Assembly: GCA_023052935.1 (NCBI GenBank)
Contig: CM041297.1
Location: 106,197,563-106,261,562, forward strand
Source: Piezodorus guildinii
Lineage: Eukaryota > Arthropoda > Insecta > Hemiptera > Pentatomidae
DNA length: 64,000 nucleotides
Direction of reading: 5' to 3'
Each line of letters begins with the position of its first letter. Position 1 is the first letter of the stretch. The translations under genes and the position numbers were made by a program. Shown here in pieces: positions 54,320 through 64,000 of the stretch. A model generated the notes under the pieces. The model was not told the DNA's origin. It saw only the letters and a program-made list of their open reading frames with translations, and searched no databases.

Positions 54320-55840
54320 TACGTAATATATAGAGGATAATCTACTATAGGAGATAGACTATAATTAGAGTGACGGTCTACGACCCCAAGGACTAACCGC
54401 TCTCACCCTGTAAAGGATTAATTGAATAAGTCGCCCTTCCAAAAGATCTCTTTAGATATTCCCTCCTTTCAGAAGAATTTCTCTCTTTTTTTCAGGGCTG
54501 CCTAGTCACAAAGAAAAAAAGGGGAATTTTTTTTTTTTTACCTAGGCTGTCTATTGGCTCCTCTGTCTCATGCTGATCCCGTCGTTAAAGAAATTTGTAT
54601 GGAAGAAAACAGCATAGACCTAGGGAAGAGGGATATTTTTATTAATTAAAATGTTTTAGTTTTTTATCACGGTCCTCTGCAGGGATTTTTATTCCGTTTA
54701 TTTCAGGTTTGTGAATGGGGATTCCTTTGAACCTCTATACGATGTAATTAGATCTGCCCCAAGGGCACTCTCGCATTGCACGGGATCATAAAAAATTCTT
54801 TGTAATTAATTCTTTACCATAAATGATTAACAAATGGAAAAAATGGTATTAAATTAAATACACTTTCTTCCATTTCCTTATCACTAATACACAGTGAAGC
54901 AAATCATTGGCTGAACTAGACCTGAATACCAATAGGCAGATAGATTCTAATTTATTGATAAAAATCAATCCATATTCATATAAATGTTGGATTCTTCAGC
55001 TTCTGTCTTCATTTAATATATATTTAGGTCAATCCATCTCATTAAAAAAATATAGAGGTAAATATGAGATGGGAAAACATTTGTAAAATACAACTCCCTT
55101 TAGGATTAAAGACAGGAGTAATGGAAGCATGTTTATACAAGGTAGTTTAATATTGTTCGCTAACATAGTCTGATGCAACTAAAAGTTATGATATCCTAGA
55201 TAGCATATACATTAAATTTTCTAGAAGCCATTTTGTGAAGGACAGCCATTCAATTCTCTCAATATAAAATCCTTCGTTAATGCTCCATGGTATGTATCAA
55301 TCAGTACCTTACATAATGCCCTTAATATTCCAATTTAGACCTTATTCCATCCGAATTCCATCAGAACCTTACTCATATGGATTAATCCCTAACCAGCTCC
55401 ACCTATCTTAAGCCTCCTCCTAAATCAGTGACGCGGCTGAGAAAGAGACGCTGTGATCCCTCAGCTTTGACTTTTCCCTCCATATATAGGAATTAGCCTG
55501 GTCTGATAGCAAATCCGCTATGATAGAGTTGGCCAGGCAAGTGACTATATTTAAGTAGGTGTTTCAAAATCGCAACGAAATAGATTTAAAGAGAACATCT
55601 AAGATGTCGAAGAATATCAATAGGGAGAAGAGAACTTTGTGAATGCTTGGAATAGGATTTTGTTGGACTACCTGGGACAGAAAAAAAAGAAGTAAATGAA
55701 AGAAGTAGAAACAGTTGTTTTAAAGTTCTTTAAATAATGAAGGTAAATATGTTGTTATTATTATTATTATTATATGTCGTGAATGACTGAAAAAAACAGC
55801 ACTATTATCAACTATGATTGGATGGTATGGAGTATATGAA
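54320..55840. other. Unassigned sequence, partly GC-richer
   Basis: No ORF of note. 54350-54600 and 55380-55560 are less AT-rich than average. An (ATT)n run lies at about 55756-55773. Confidence 0.35.
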
Positions 55841-55844
55841 CATT

Positions 55845-56725
55845 CGTTACTGTTTTTTACGATTGGTATTGTACACGTCGAGGCGGTATCATGTATCCCA
55901 GTTTTATACCGAATCAAAATGAATCTTCTCCCAGCCCCGTAGGCAATGTTTCCCCTACATCTATAATTCAAACCCTCAATTAATCAACTATAGACGAGAT
56001 CTTGTCTATCCAACCTTTAAATCCCTTCCCACAGAACAAAAAATATGAATGCTCCTTTCTAACCCGTACCACTGGTTTCAGGAATTCCCTCCGATCAAAC
56101 ATTCATCATGCTCCCTTTCTCTCCACATTCAAATACCTTCTTTTCCAGTACCTTCCAGCATCCTAAAATGAAGCTGCCTGACAATAAAATGTTTTTTGTT
56201 GGATTGTATTCAATACATTTTTTTTCCACATGTATTTATACATGATATTTCAACTTTTCCATTTGGTGAGCTTCTTTTTGTTTAATCGTTGCAGTATTTT
56301 TTAAATTATATTGTAGAATTCATATATAGTAGAAGAATTCATTCCTAAATATTGAACTATATTATTTTTATTTATGTTGAATGAGTTTATTTTTCATTAA
56401 TTTTTGAGCAGATATAGATCCCATATTATATCCAAGCTAATGTTATTCTTAGGGAACTAAGCCCCAGGAAAATTTTTTCTTATTTTCTTCTTTTTGTTTA
56501 TATATTTAAATTCTGTTATCAATTAATTTCTTTCATTAATTATCTTCTGAGAATTGTTTTTATTTTTTTGTTATATAAATAATATATTCATTCATACTTT
56601 TAAATAGTGATTGATTATGTTCATTTTTCTGCTGGCTAGACATGTTTGAATTTTAACTGTACATACCTGATATTCTTAACGGACTCAGTCCCGAAATAAA
56701 AGTTATTTTCTATTCTATTCACAAC
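55845..56725 (+). mobile_element. CR1-like LINE tails, two in succession
   Basis: 55845-56490 carries a decayed reverse transcriptase end (the NVP/NSP..IR-like WFQEFPPIKHSSCS region parallels 17.8 kb) and a tail GGGAACTAAGCCCCAGGAAA. A second tail, CGGACTCAGTCCCGAAATAA, ends near 56725. Both resemble the TTAAGGGACCTTGTCC tail at 18.27 kb. Confidence 0.5.
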
Positions 56726-56729
56726 AGTA

Positions 56730-57325
56730 TGAAAATAAATACACCTACTGCTCAACAAAAGGCCAGAATCTATTGTCCTTGTGTTTCAGACCTAACAAAA
56801 TATATCGCAGAATGAAAAAGGCAAACCTCGAATAAAAAAAATTAAAAAAATGGTTGGATACCTATCGGAAGAGCAGGCAGAAAACTCAGAAGTAATAAAC
56901 GCTAGCCACACTTTTTCAGGGAATCTCCGAGTAGAAATATAATTTTATTTATATTTAAATAATCAAAAGTGTTTAATCATCAAAAAGAGAGAAATAAAAA
57001 CCAAAGTTTAGGGCTTTACTAGCAGTTAGTGTTATTTAACCATATCTTCAAGATTTAAGTTCAAAATTGATTACAAACTAAGTAAAAAGTGACGATTAAG
57101 TCAGATGCACATAAGAAAAACAAGAGTATCTAATGACATTGAAAGGTTTATACTATTCTGCTTGGAAGGTGGAAGTGAGACAGCAGGTAATACCCTGCTA
57201 TCCGCATTGACAGCAGCAGTCTAATAAAGTTTGGATCAACAGTAACCCGTCACTTGTCTCCCGCCTAACCACACCTCCTAACAGACATTCCTTTTTAAGC
57301 AAAATATCCCTTTTAAACCTTTGTT
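56730..57325. other. Unassigned sequence
   Basis: No supported gene or repeat. Confidence 0.4.
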
Positions 57326-57329
57326 AATT

Positions 57330-57585
57330 TATTAATTTTAATGCAGTTAATCAGACGATGATGCACTGGAAGTTCTGAATTTTGCCTATTCAGTTTACTT
57401 GGAATAGGGATCTTTAAGGAGTACCTTACATCGCATAGACTCGGAACAACCACGTTACGTCCTCTCTCGACTTAACCAAGGATTTTTTACTTCCTTTAAA
57501 AAATCATCTGCCGGGTTTGAGCCCGCAACCTAGGGTATATAAGGCTGTTACGCTAGCCAGTACACCACAGGTGACTTCTAATAAT
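57330..57585 (-). mobile_element. tRNA-derived SINE (SINE-B), best copy
   Basis: On the minus strand: GTCACCTGTGGTGTACTGGC, TAGCGTAACAGCC (A-box-like region), then GGTTGCGGGCTCAAACCCGG (B-box-like), and a body of ACGTAACGTGGTTGTTCCGA and GGTACTCCTTAAAGATCCC. About 250 bp. Related copies are at 27.0, 30.2, 48.1 and 50.9 kb. Confidence 0.7.
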
Positions 57586-57959
57586 TATTTAATAAGAAAG
57601 AAACTTTGTTAGAACAAAAATATTATCCTTTGGTGTAGAGTGCAGGAAAAGGTTTACTATTTTCTATGAATGTGGTAGCTTAAAATGTTTTTTCATAATA
57701 ACTATCCGAAAATATATAATAATCAATAATCGAGAATTATATGTATATTTAACCTGCATAACAAATCTATAACTCTCTTTTTAACAAGGAATTTTATTTA
57801 TTTAGTTGTATAATTGTTTATTTAATCGTTTATGAATCAGCGAATCCAGAACCGTAAATCTTAAATATTTTACCCATCTATACCCCCATATTTTTATCAA
57901 TATACATAGTTGATTCTTTGTAAACAGCTGTACAAATTGATATACCCTAATATATCATA

Positions 57960-58175
57960 ATATTGTGGGGGGCGGGGTGGCCGAGTTGGTTAGCGCGCGT
58001 TGCTTTAAAAACACGCGTTGCCTAGCTACCAATGACCAATACCTTAAAACCAAAAATTACAAGTTCAACTCTCGGAACCGCGGGGAATTTCATCTCGGCA
58101 TTAATCCCTCCGCCTCACCCCCTGGTCCGAGAAACCCCGTATAGCTCAACGGCGAGGTAGGAGTGGAAAAAAAAT
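57960..58175 (+). mobile_element. tRNA-derived SINE with Ser/Leu-like A box (SINE-C)
   Basis: GGTGGCCGAGTTGGTTAGCG at 57974-57993 is a textbook A box of the long-variable-arm tRNA type. A degenerate B box AGTTCAACTCTCGG follows at about 58062. The body is GC-rich (CCCCTGGTCCGAGAAACCCC) and ends in an A-run at about 58167-58175. The A-to-B distance is longer than in a tRNA, so it is not a functional tRNA gene. Single copy here. Confidence 0.65.
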
Positions 58176-58230
58176 ACCCTAATATAATTATATGAAAATA
58201 ATAAAACATTGTGTTATGATTTGCAGCGTA

Positions 58231-58817
58231 TTAACTTTCACTTACTTATATATGAAATATATACTAAGGGAAAGTATTGTGATCGTTGAAATTTTCGAGT
58301 TCCAGTTTTCGTTAGAAATACACGTTTTAGGGTCTCCTGAGTCCAAATGGCCAAGTCACGAAAAAAGGTCTGTGTGTGTGTGGTAAGCCTAGCTTAAAAA
58401 CGTAAAGTGGTATGAATCTGAAATTTCATATTTAAGCTATACGCACGAGATGTTACAGCAACATTTTCACGAAAATCGGCTGACTTTAAGTCCTACTTTA
58501 TATCATGCATTTTCTACCTTTTTACAATTTTCTTAAAACGGCTAATTTAAAACTCGTTATATTGATGAAAATTTAATGGATTTTAATATCATGTAGATTT
58601 TAATCTGTTTGAAATAGCCAGAGAGGGCTTAAATACAGATATTTTAAACGTTCTTTCTCTAAAGTAACTTTAATTTTGTATATTCTATAGAAACAATCAT
58701 ATCATATATTTTGCATTGATAAAAAGCGGATAAATACGTTATATAAGTTTAACGAATTCGGCATATAACTAAAGGAGAAAAGAGCAAAAATTTGTATTCA
58801 CCAATTTTTGTGTTTTT
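58231..58817 (+). repeat. R-family copy, left part, interrupted by a LINE
   Basis: ACTTTCACTTACTTATATAT onward through the CATATAACTAAAGGAGAAAA block. It continues at 61706 after the LINE. Moderately diverged. Confidence 0.8.
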
Positions 58818-58974
58818 AATAATTAGAATACAAAAATTGGTGAATACAAATTTTTGCTCTTTTCTCCTTTAGTTATATGCCGAATTCGTTAAACTTATAT
58901 AACGTATTTATCCGCTTTTTATCAATGCAAAATATATGATATGATTGTTTCTATAGAATATACAAAATTAAAGT
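58668..58974. repeat. 144-bp inverted repeat at the LINE 5' junction
   Basis: 58668-58811 is repeated in reverse complement at 58830-58974 with essentially no mismatches, separated by an 18-base loop (58812-58829). The left arm is authentic R-family sequence. The right arm is an inverted copy lying between the LINE's upstream TSD (58818-58830) and the first LINE base (58975). Confidence 0.9.
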
Positions 58975-61692
58975 ATCACTGGGATTACTTCCCACCTATG
59001 ATTTCCTACAAGCCACAGCCATAGTAATCAAGACTTTTTCCTTTCCGGTAACCCTCACATCTGCATATTGCCCTCCTAAACATTCCATTTCCAATTCCGA
59101 AATTGTATCCTTCCTGGATTCCTTAGGAAATCGTTTCATTCTGGGTGCAGACTTAAACGCCAAGCATCAGCAGTGGGGTTCCAGAACCACGAATTCTCGG
59201 GGACGAAATTTGCTGTCTTCACTGAACTCCCGAAATTTTAATACCCTGCCTCCTGACTCCCCTACCTACTGGCCAACCGATCCTAACCGCAATCCTGACA
59301 TCCTCGACTTCTTTATCCACAGCGGATTAGGCTCCCTCAACTTGTCTGTAACTCGCCTTGATGAACTATCCTCAGACCATAGTCCACTGATCCTAAAAGT
59401 ATCTCTCACTCCAATTCCAAAACCCATTCCACCATCATTCATCCGAGCCCTGTTAACTGGAACCTTTTCCGCCAAATCCTGACCGATAATATTGACCTCA
59501 GAGTAACCCTCAAAACCCCAGATGACCTAGATAATTCCGTCTATTCCTTTACCACCGCCATCCAACAAGCTGTCTGGACTGCCTCCTCTCCTAAACACCC
59601 CAATATAAATCCTCACCAAAATCATTTTCCACAACATATTATAGACCTCATCCATACCAAACGCCGAGCAAGATCATTATGGCAGCGCACCCGACACCCA
59701 ACAGATCGCCGCTCCTATAACTTCTATTGTAGACAATTGAAGAGGGAGTTGGTGACCTTCCGTTCCCAGTCCTTTAATTCCTACCTCTCCTCTCTATCAG
59801 CTCGTGATAATTCCCTGTGGAATGTCACGAAAAAGATCCTAAAATACCATCAAGTTTCCCATCCTCTCCGACGTGGTGATGACTCCTGGGCTGCGTCTGA
59901 TGAAGATAAAGCCGAGGAATTCGCCACACACCTCTCCAAAGTTTTCACTCCTCACCCGGAATCCCAAGCCAATCACACCGCAACAGTGCAAGACTTTCTT
60001 TTGTCACCGATTCCACTTTCCCTACCTCCTAAAGCTATTAATCCCTCTGAGGTAAAATATCTTCTCCAAAAACTTACCCTCCGTAAATCTCCTGGACACG
60101 ATCTCCTTACTCCCCAGATCCTCCGACAACTTCCGCAGAAAGCTATTATCTTCCTTACTTATATTTACAACTGCATCCTACGCACCACCTATTTTCCTCT
60201 GTTATGGAAACATTCCACTATCATTCTTTTTCTAAAACCAGGCAAACCTTCTAACAACACTTCATCCTACAGGCCTATTAGTCTACTCCCCATCCTCTCA
60301 AAAATCTTCGAAAGGCTTCTTCTTAAACGTATCCTACCCATATTAGAATCTCAAAATCTTCCTTCCCATCAGTTTGGATTCCGTCCTCACCATTCCACAG
60401 TTCAACAGGGGCTCCGAGTTGTAGACCATATTTCCTCAGCTCTTGAATGCAAAGAGTATTGTTCTGGTGCGTTTCTGGACATTGCGCAAGCTTTTGACCG
60501 GGTATGGCACACTGGATTACTCTTCAAGCTGAAAACCCATTTACCCCAGTCTTTATACCTCATTCTCCGATCCTTTCTCTCAAACCGTTCCTTCCGCGTT
60601 CGCTTTGGTGTAGAATTTTCTAACCTTTATCCCGTTGAGGCCGGTGTTCCTCAAGGCAGCGTCTTGGGACCCGTCCTCTACATCCTTTACACTGCTGATA
60701 TTCCTACACATCCTGATACCTTTCTGGCAACTTTTGCAGACGACACCGCCATCCTATCATCCAGTTCCAATCCTGAAACAGCATCCTTAAACCTGCAAAG
60801 ACACCTTTCTCTTATCGAAGACTGGTGTAGTGCTTGGCGCATAAAGGTGAACGAAGCTAAATGCAAACACGTAACCTTCACTCTTCGACGAAACTCCTGT
60901 CCGCCAGTTTACTTCAATTCCATTCCAATTCCTCCTTCAGATACAGTCCGGTATCTTGGCTTACTGTTAGACAAAAGATTGACTTGGAACCCACATACAA
61001 GACTTAAAAGACAAGAACTCAACCGACGATTCGGACAGTTATACCGACTACTCAACAGAAAATCTGAACTTACAGTTGACAACAAATTATTAATCTACAG
61101 GACAATACTGAAGCCCATCTGGACCTACGGACTTGAACTGTGGGGGACAGCTAAACGTACTAACATCAAACGCATTCAATCCTTTCAATCCAAAGTCCTC
61201 CGTACAATAGTAAATGCTCCTTATTATGTTTCCAACTATACCTTGCACCACGACCTTAATGTTCCTTTTATTTCAGACCTGATTCCATCAACATTTTCCA
61301 AATTCCACCAGAATCTCATTCATCATCCTAATCCTCTAGCTCAATCCCTATCCAGCTCCACTCATCCATACAACCCACCTAGAAGGTTGAAACGGCAGTG
61401 GCCTCGTGACCTCTTGTAACATGTATATTGGATTCTAGCATTGGCTAGATTCTCCACTCACGTGCTGTATGCTTGTGAATTGTATATAGGTATGAGTGAC
61501 TATTGTATATATTTTTATTGATTTTATTTTGTATATATGTATATTTTATTATTATTATTATTATTATTATATAAATTTATTGTTTTGTCTATATCGTGTG
61601 AATGTAGTATGAATGTTGTACGTTATCACTATTAAAAATGTCCTGAATTGGACAGATTGTAATATTGCTCGATAAATAAAAATTAAAAAAAA
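58975..61692 (+). mobile_element. Jockey-clade LINE, 5'-truncated
   Basis: Inserted in an R-family copy with TSD AATAATTAGAATA at 58818-58830 and 61693-61705. It retains most of ORF2, a 3' UTR of about 270 bp with (ATT)n, and a short A-tail. Related to but clearly distinct from the 20.8-25.2 kb LINE. It lacks ORF1, the start of the endonuclease and an intact frame, so it is not autonomous. Confidence 0.9.
58976..61419 (+). pseudogene. LINE ORF2 (endonuclease fragment + full RT), one frameshift
   Basis: Frame one (to about 59440) encodes the C-terminal two-thirds of the endonuclease: LQATAIVIKTFSFPVTLTSA, YCPPKH, FILGADLNAKHQQWGSRT, DFF and SSDHSPLIL. A frame change between about 59410 and 59449 moves to a second frame that stays open to 61419 (PVNWNLFRQILTDNIDLR onward). 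This contains the whole reverse transcriptase: SSYRPISLLPILSKIFE, FLDIAQAFDRVW, GVPQGSVLGPVLYILY, ATFADDTAIL (FADD in place of YADD) and the end RRLKRQWPRDLL. The truncation removes the first 80-90 endonuclease residues. The intact RT suggests a recent insertion. Confidence 0.88.
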
Positions 61693-61705
61693 AATAATTA
61701 GAATA

Positions 61706-62015
61706 GTAATCTATATTACATTATTATACGTCTATAGTATAATATACCGTTAGGAAGAGAAAGATTTTAGAAAAAAAACATTATCTTACACACAAACTCG
61801 TAAAAGCTAATGGAGATTGATGAAAGGGCGACAAAACCAGCTGATTGTTTCAGATAATAATATAATAATTGATTTAATAAAACATGTGTTTCACATCGAA
61901 AATCAAATTAATTAATTCTTAACTTATTTAGTCGCTAACTGTATTTGAAAAATCTTAGGTTGATTTTAACAATGGAGGTAAGTGAAAGTAGTTTGTTGCG
62001 GGCACGAGATTTTTT
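61706..62015 (+). repeat. R-family copy, right part
   Basis: Continues GTAATCTATATTACATTATT, the ATAATATACCGTT block and TGATAATAATATAATA-like blocks, ending GTAAGTGAAAGTAG..GCGGGCACGAGATTTTTT. Confidence 0.75.
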
Positions 62016-62429
62016 ATTTATTTATCTGTTTAATAAGAACTATTTAAATCTATATCCGATTGAACTTAACACATAAACAAACAGTTCCACCTAGAATTAA
62101 GCCTAGCACACTCAGAATTAAGAGATAACAGCGTAATGTTGACCATGGTTGGCCTCAGAAATTGTTTTCGTTGTTTCAGGGGACAAACAGACCAATTAGG
62201 CAGCCTTTAAAACACTCCGTACTAGTTGTTTTGGCCTTACACTGTCCCAATATTTGCTTTTTAGATCCCTCTGGCTCTGCTAAAGAGAGCTAAGGATTCA
62301 TTAGCAAGATTATAAAGAAAAACTAGTGGGCAGAACATCCCAAGGAACATTGTCTCTTATTAGCTGTTGTTTCCTAGAAAAACAAAAAACTTCCTGCAAT
62401 AGATTGTTTCCACAAAAATAAAACTGATA
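62016..62429. other. Unassigned sequence
   Basis: No supported gene or repeat. Confidence 0.4.
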
Positions 62430-62822
62430 TATTTGTTTTCATTTCTTTATTTGAAATTAACGACTGTATTTGATAAAACAACAATTAAATATCCTATATC
62501 ATAAAATACATGAAAACATCTGTAGAGAAACTGCTTATTGGCAACACTCCACTAAATTATCCAAAAAAGGTCATATTCCTGTTCCTGTTAGACGCCTCAG
62601 AGGTTTATCAGGAATTAAAGAGGAAGCAGGAATTGAAACTAGTGAGTTATGTGATGGAAGGAATAATACTAGATTCCGGCCAAATCAGGAACATATTGAA
62701 CTTTAATGTCTTTATAAATCTGTTTATTCGTTAACAAGTAAAAGACATTGAGGATTTTGAATTGTAAGGACAGTACACAAGAAAAATTCGATTGTTTTGA
62801 ACAGCCCAAATGCTCTACTCCG
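62430..62822 (-). mobile_element. Jockey-like LINE 3' remnant, decayed
   Basis: GTTAGACGCCTCAGAGGTTT and TTGAGGATTTTGAATTGTAA align in order with the 3' parts of the 45.1- and 46.4-kb fragments (AGACGCCTCGGAGGATTG; AGGATTTTGGATTGCA). Many mutations; no TSD seen. Confidence 0.55.
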
Positions 62823-62823
62823 T

Positions 62824-62879
<56 letters not shown>

Positions 62880-62908
62880 ATTTTTTTTTTTTTTTTTTTT
62901 TTTTTTTT
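62824..62908. repeat. (AT)n followed by poly(T)
   Basis: AT dinucleotides from about 62824 to 62875, then T29 with one interruption. Confidence 0.9.
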
Positions 62909-63485
62909 ATTCAAACAGGTTATCTCCACATTTATTTTATTTATCCTACCTTGTACATTATGCAATACCATTGATGGAAACATTAACTTGCGGATTATGC
63001 TAGTATCTTAATATTGGCGATTACTTCTTTTAAGTAGATCGTTTTCCATTTATGAAGCACCTCCTTTGTCTCTGGTATCCTCCTGACTTGTTTTCTGTTT
63101 ATGTTAAAATGAGCTGCGCCCGTAACCTTTTTTCTGCCCGTACCCAAAACCTTTAAGGTACGGGTAGTTGTTTTCCGCCATCAGCTGAGATCGTCCTTTG
63201 GCTTCCGCAAAGGTCTGCAGTTACCAAACTGTTTACCAACACTGTATGAACAGTATTCAGTATTCATTCAGTACCAAACCATCGTTCAGCTACAAAAGAG
63301 ATGGACTTTAGCAAAATATGCTCAGTTGACTCCAGGTCACCACAACTAGGACTTGAAGGGTTGGTGTCTATCCTAAATCCAGAAAGCTTAGCACAGTAGC
63401 ACCCATGTCCTGTAAGGAGTCCGGGAGGACCTATGCTTTTCTTCTCATTTACATAAAAGAATTGACGATTCTTAAAGAAAAAATA
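62909..63485. other. Unassigned sequence
   Basis: No supported gene. Around 63264-63530 a minus-strand open stretch (SGFRIDTNPSSPSCGDLEST then EHIL) resembles the CPxCGxxET.EHILxxC motif near the C terminus of R1/I-type LINE polyproteins. It is a probable remnant of such an element. Confidence 0.4.
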
Positions 63486-63489
63486 ATGG

Positions 63490-63626
63490 AAAAAAAAATA
63501 TTTTTTTATTCTGAGACAGCTAGCCTCCAAAGAATAATATAAATGTACAATTTAAAATTTATCTCCTGACTATGGAAATTTTATATTACGTACATAATGA
63601 ATGAAAAATTATATTACATATCATGA

Positions 63627-63689
<63 letters not shown>

Positions 63690-64000
63690 GTAGTATGTAT
63701 ATATGTATTTACAAAGGTAATGTTGCTACCTTAAAGAATTACACATAATAATACATATACATAAGCAAAGAAAAATTTAGATAATAATTGACAAAATAAA
63801 AATTAAGATTATGAGCCCAAATAGTCAAACTTATAAAGGCATGGTAGATTGATTTTTAGGGAGAATTTACGAATGGAAATGGATAAGGAAGACCAAAATG
63901 AAGGAACGTTAATGATAGAGGATGACTTAAATGGAGCAGTTCTATGAGAGGGAATTAGAAGATTCAAGGGCTGGGATCTTGTGTTGATAGAGAGTGAGGG
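63490..64000 (-). mobile_element. CR1-like LINE 3' end, runs off the window
   Basis: TTATTCTGAGACAGCTAGCC near 63506 is the tail type seen at 20.28 kb. From about 63840 the sequence parallels the minus-strand CR1-like fragment at 30.75-30.9 kb (GGGATCTTGTGTTGATAGAG versus GGGATCTAGTGTTAACTGAA). An (AT)n block sits at 63632-63682. Confidence 0.5.

Noticed and set aside
57967..58080. tRNA-Ser/Leu gene
   Set aside because: The A box is good but the B box is degenerate and too far away, with no matching acceptor stem.

Overview
The window looks like a piece of an insect nuclear genome, probably a hemipteran. It is AT-rich, intron-rich and crowded with transposable elements: mariner, Jockey-, CR1- and RTE-like LINEs, tRNA-derived SINEs and short TIR elements. 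There is no bacterial-style gene packing. The species guess is inference from repeat content and the gene type; no search was possible.

Only one host gene can be supported. It lies on the + strand and encodes a single-pass leucine-rich-repeat (LRR) membrane protein of 754 residues. Its coding exons are 6278-6384, 9950-10222 and 36531-38415. All junctions have GT/AG signals and keep the frame. An acceptor at 6255/6256, just before the first ATG, implies at least one more 5' UTR exon further upstream. Intron 1 is about 3.6 kb and intron 2 about 26.3 kb. A polyadenylation signal lies at 38602.

Region by region. 1-6.2 kb: a truncated LINE with clean target-site duplications (TSDs), a near-full-length frameshifted mariner, a SINE, an (AT)n block and a LINE remnant beside the first coding exon. 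6.4-9.9 kb (intron 1): a tandemly duplicated, unclassified repeat here called R-family. 10.2-36.5 kb (intron 2): nested R-family copies, a recent 817-bp tandem duplication, an apparently intact antisense Jockey-type LINE (20764-25171) inserted into a SINE, a foldback element (26887-27360), an RTE-type fragment with a 15-bp TSD, and a MITE inside a three-layer nest. 38.6-50 kb: an internally deleted second mariner and several LINE and SINE fragments. 50-64 kb: a 1279-bp TIR element carrying eight copies of one 20-bp motif, CR1-like tails, and a second Jockey-type LINE. That LINE interrupts an R-family copy, and its 5' junction is a 144-bp inverted duplication of the target.

R-family, SINE-A, SINE-B and SINE-C are working names used only here. 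The strongest candidates for undescribed material are the motif-iterating TIR element (51272-52550), the foldback element, the R-family with its self-nesting, and the LINE 5' junction palindrome. Many stretches between elements hold nothing I could recognise, and these are marked as such.
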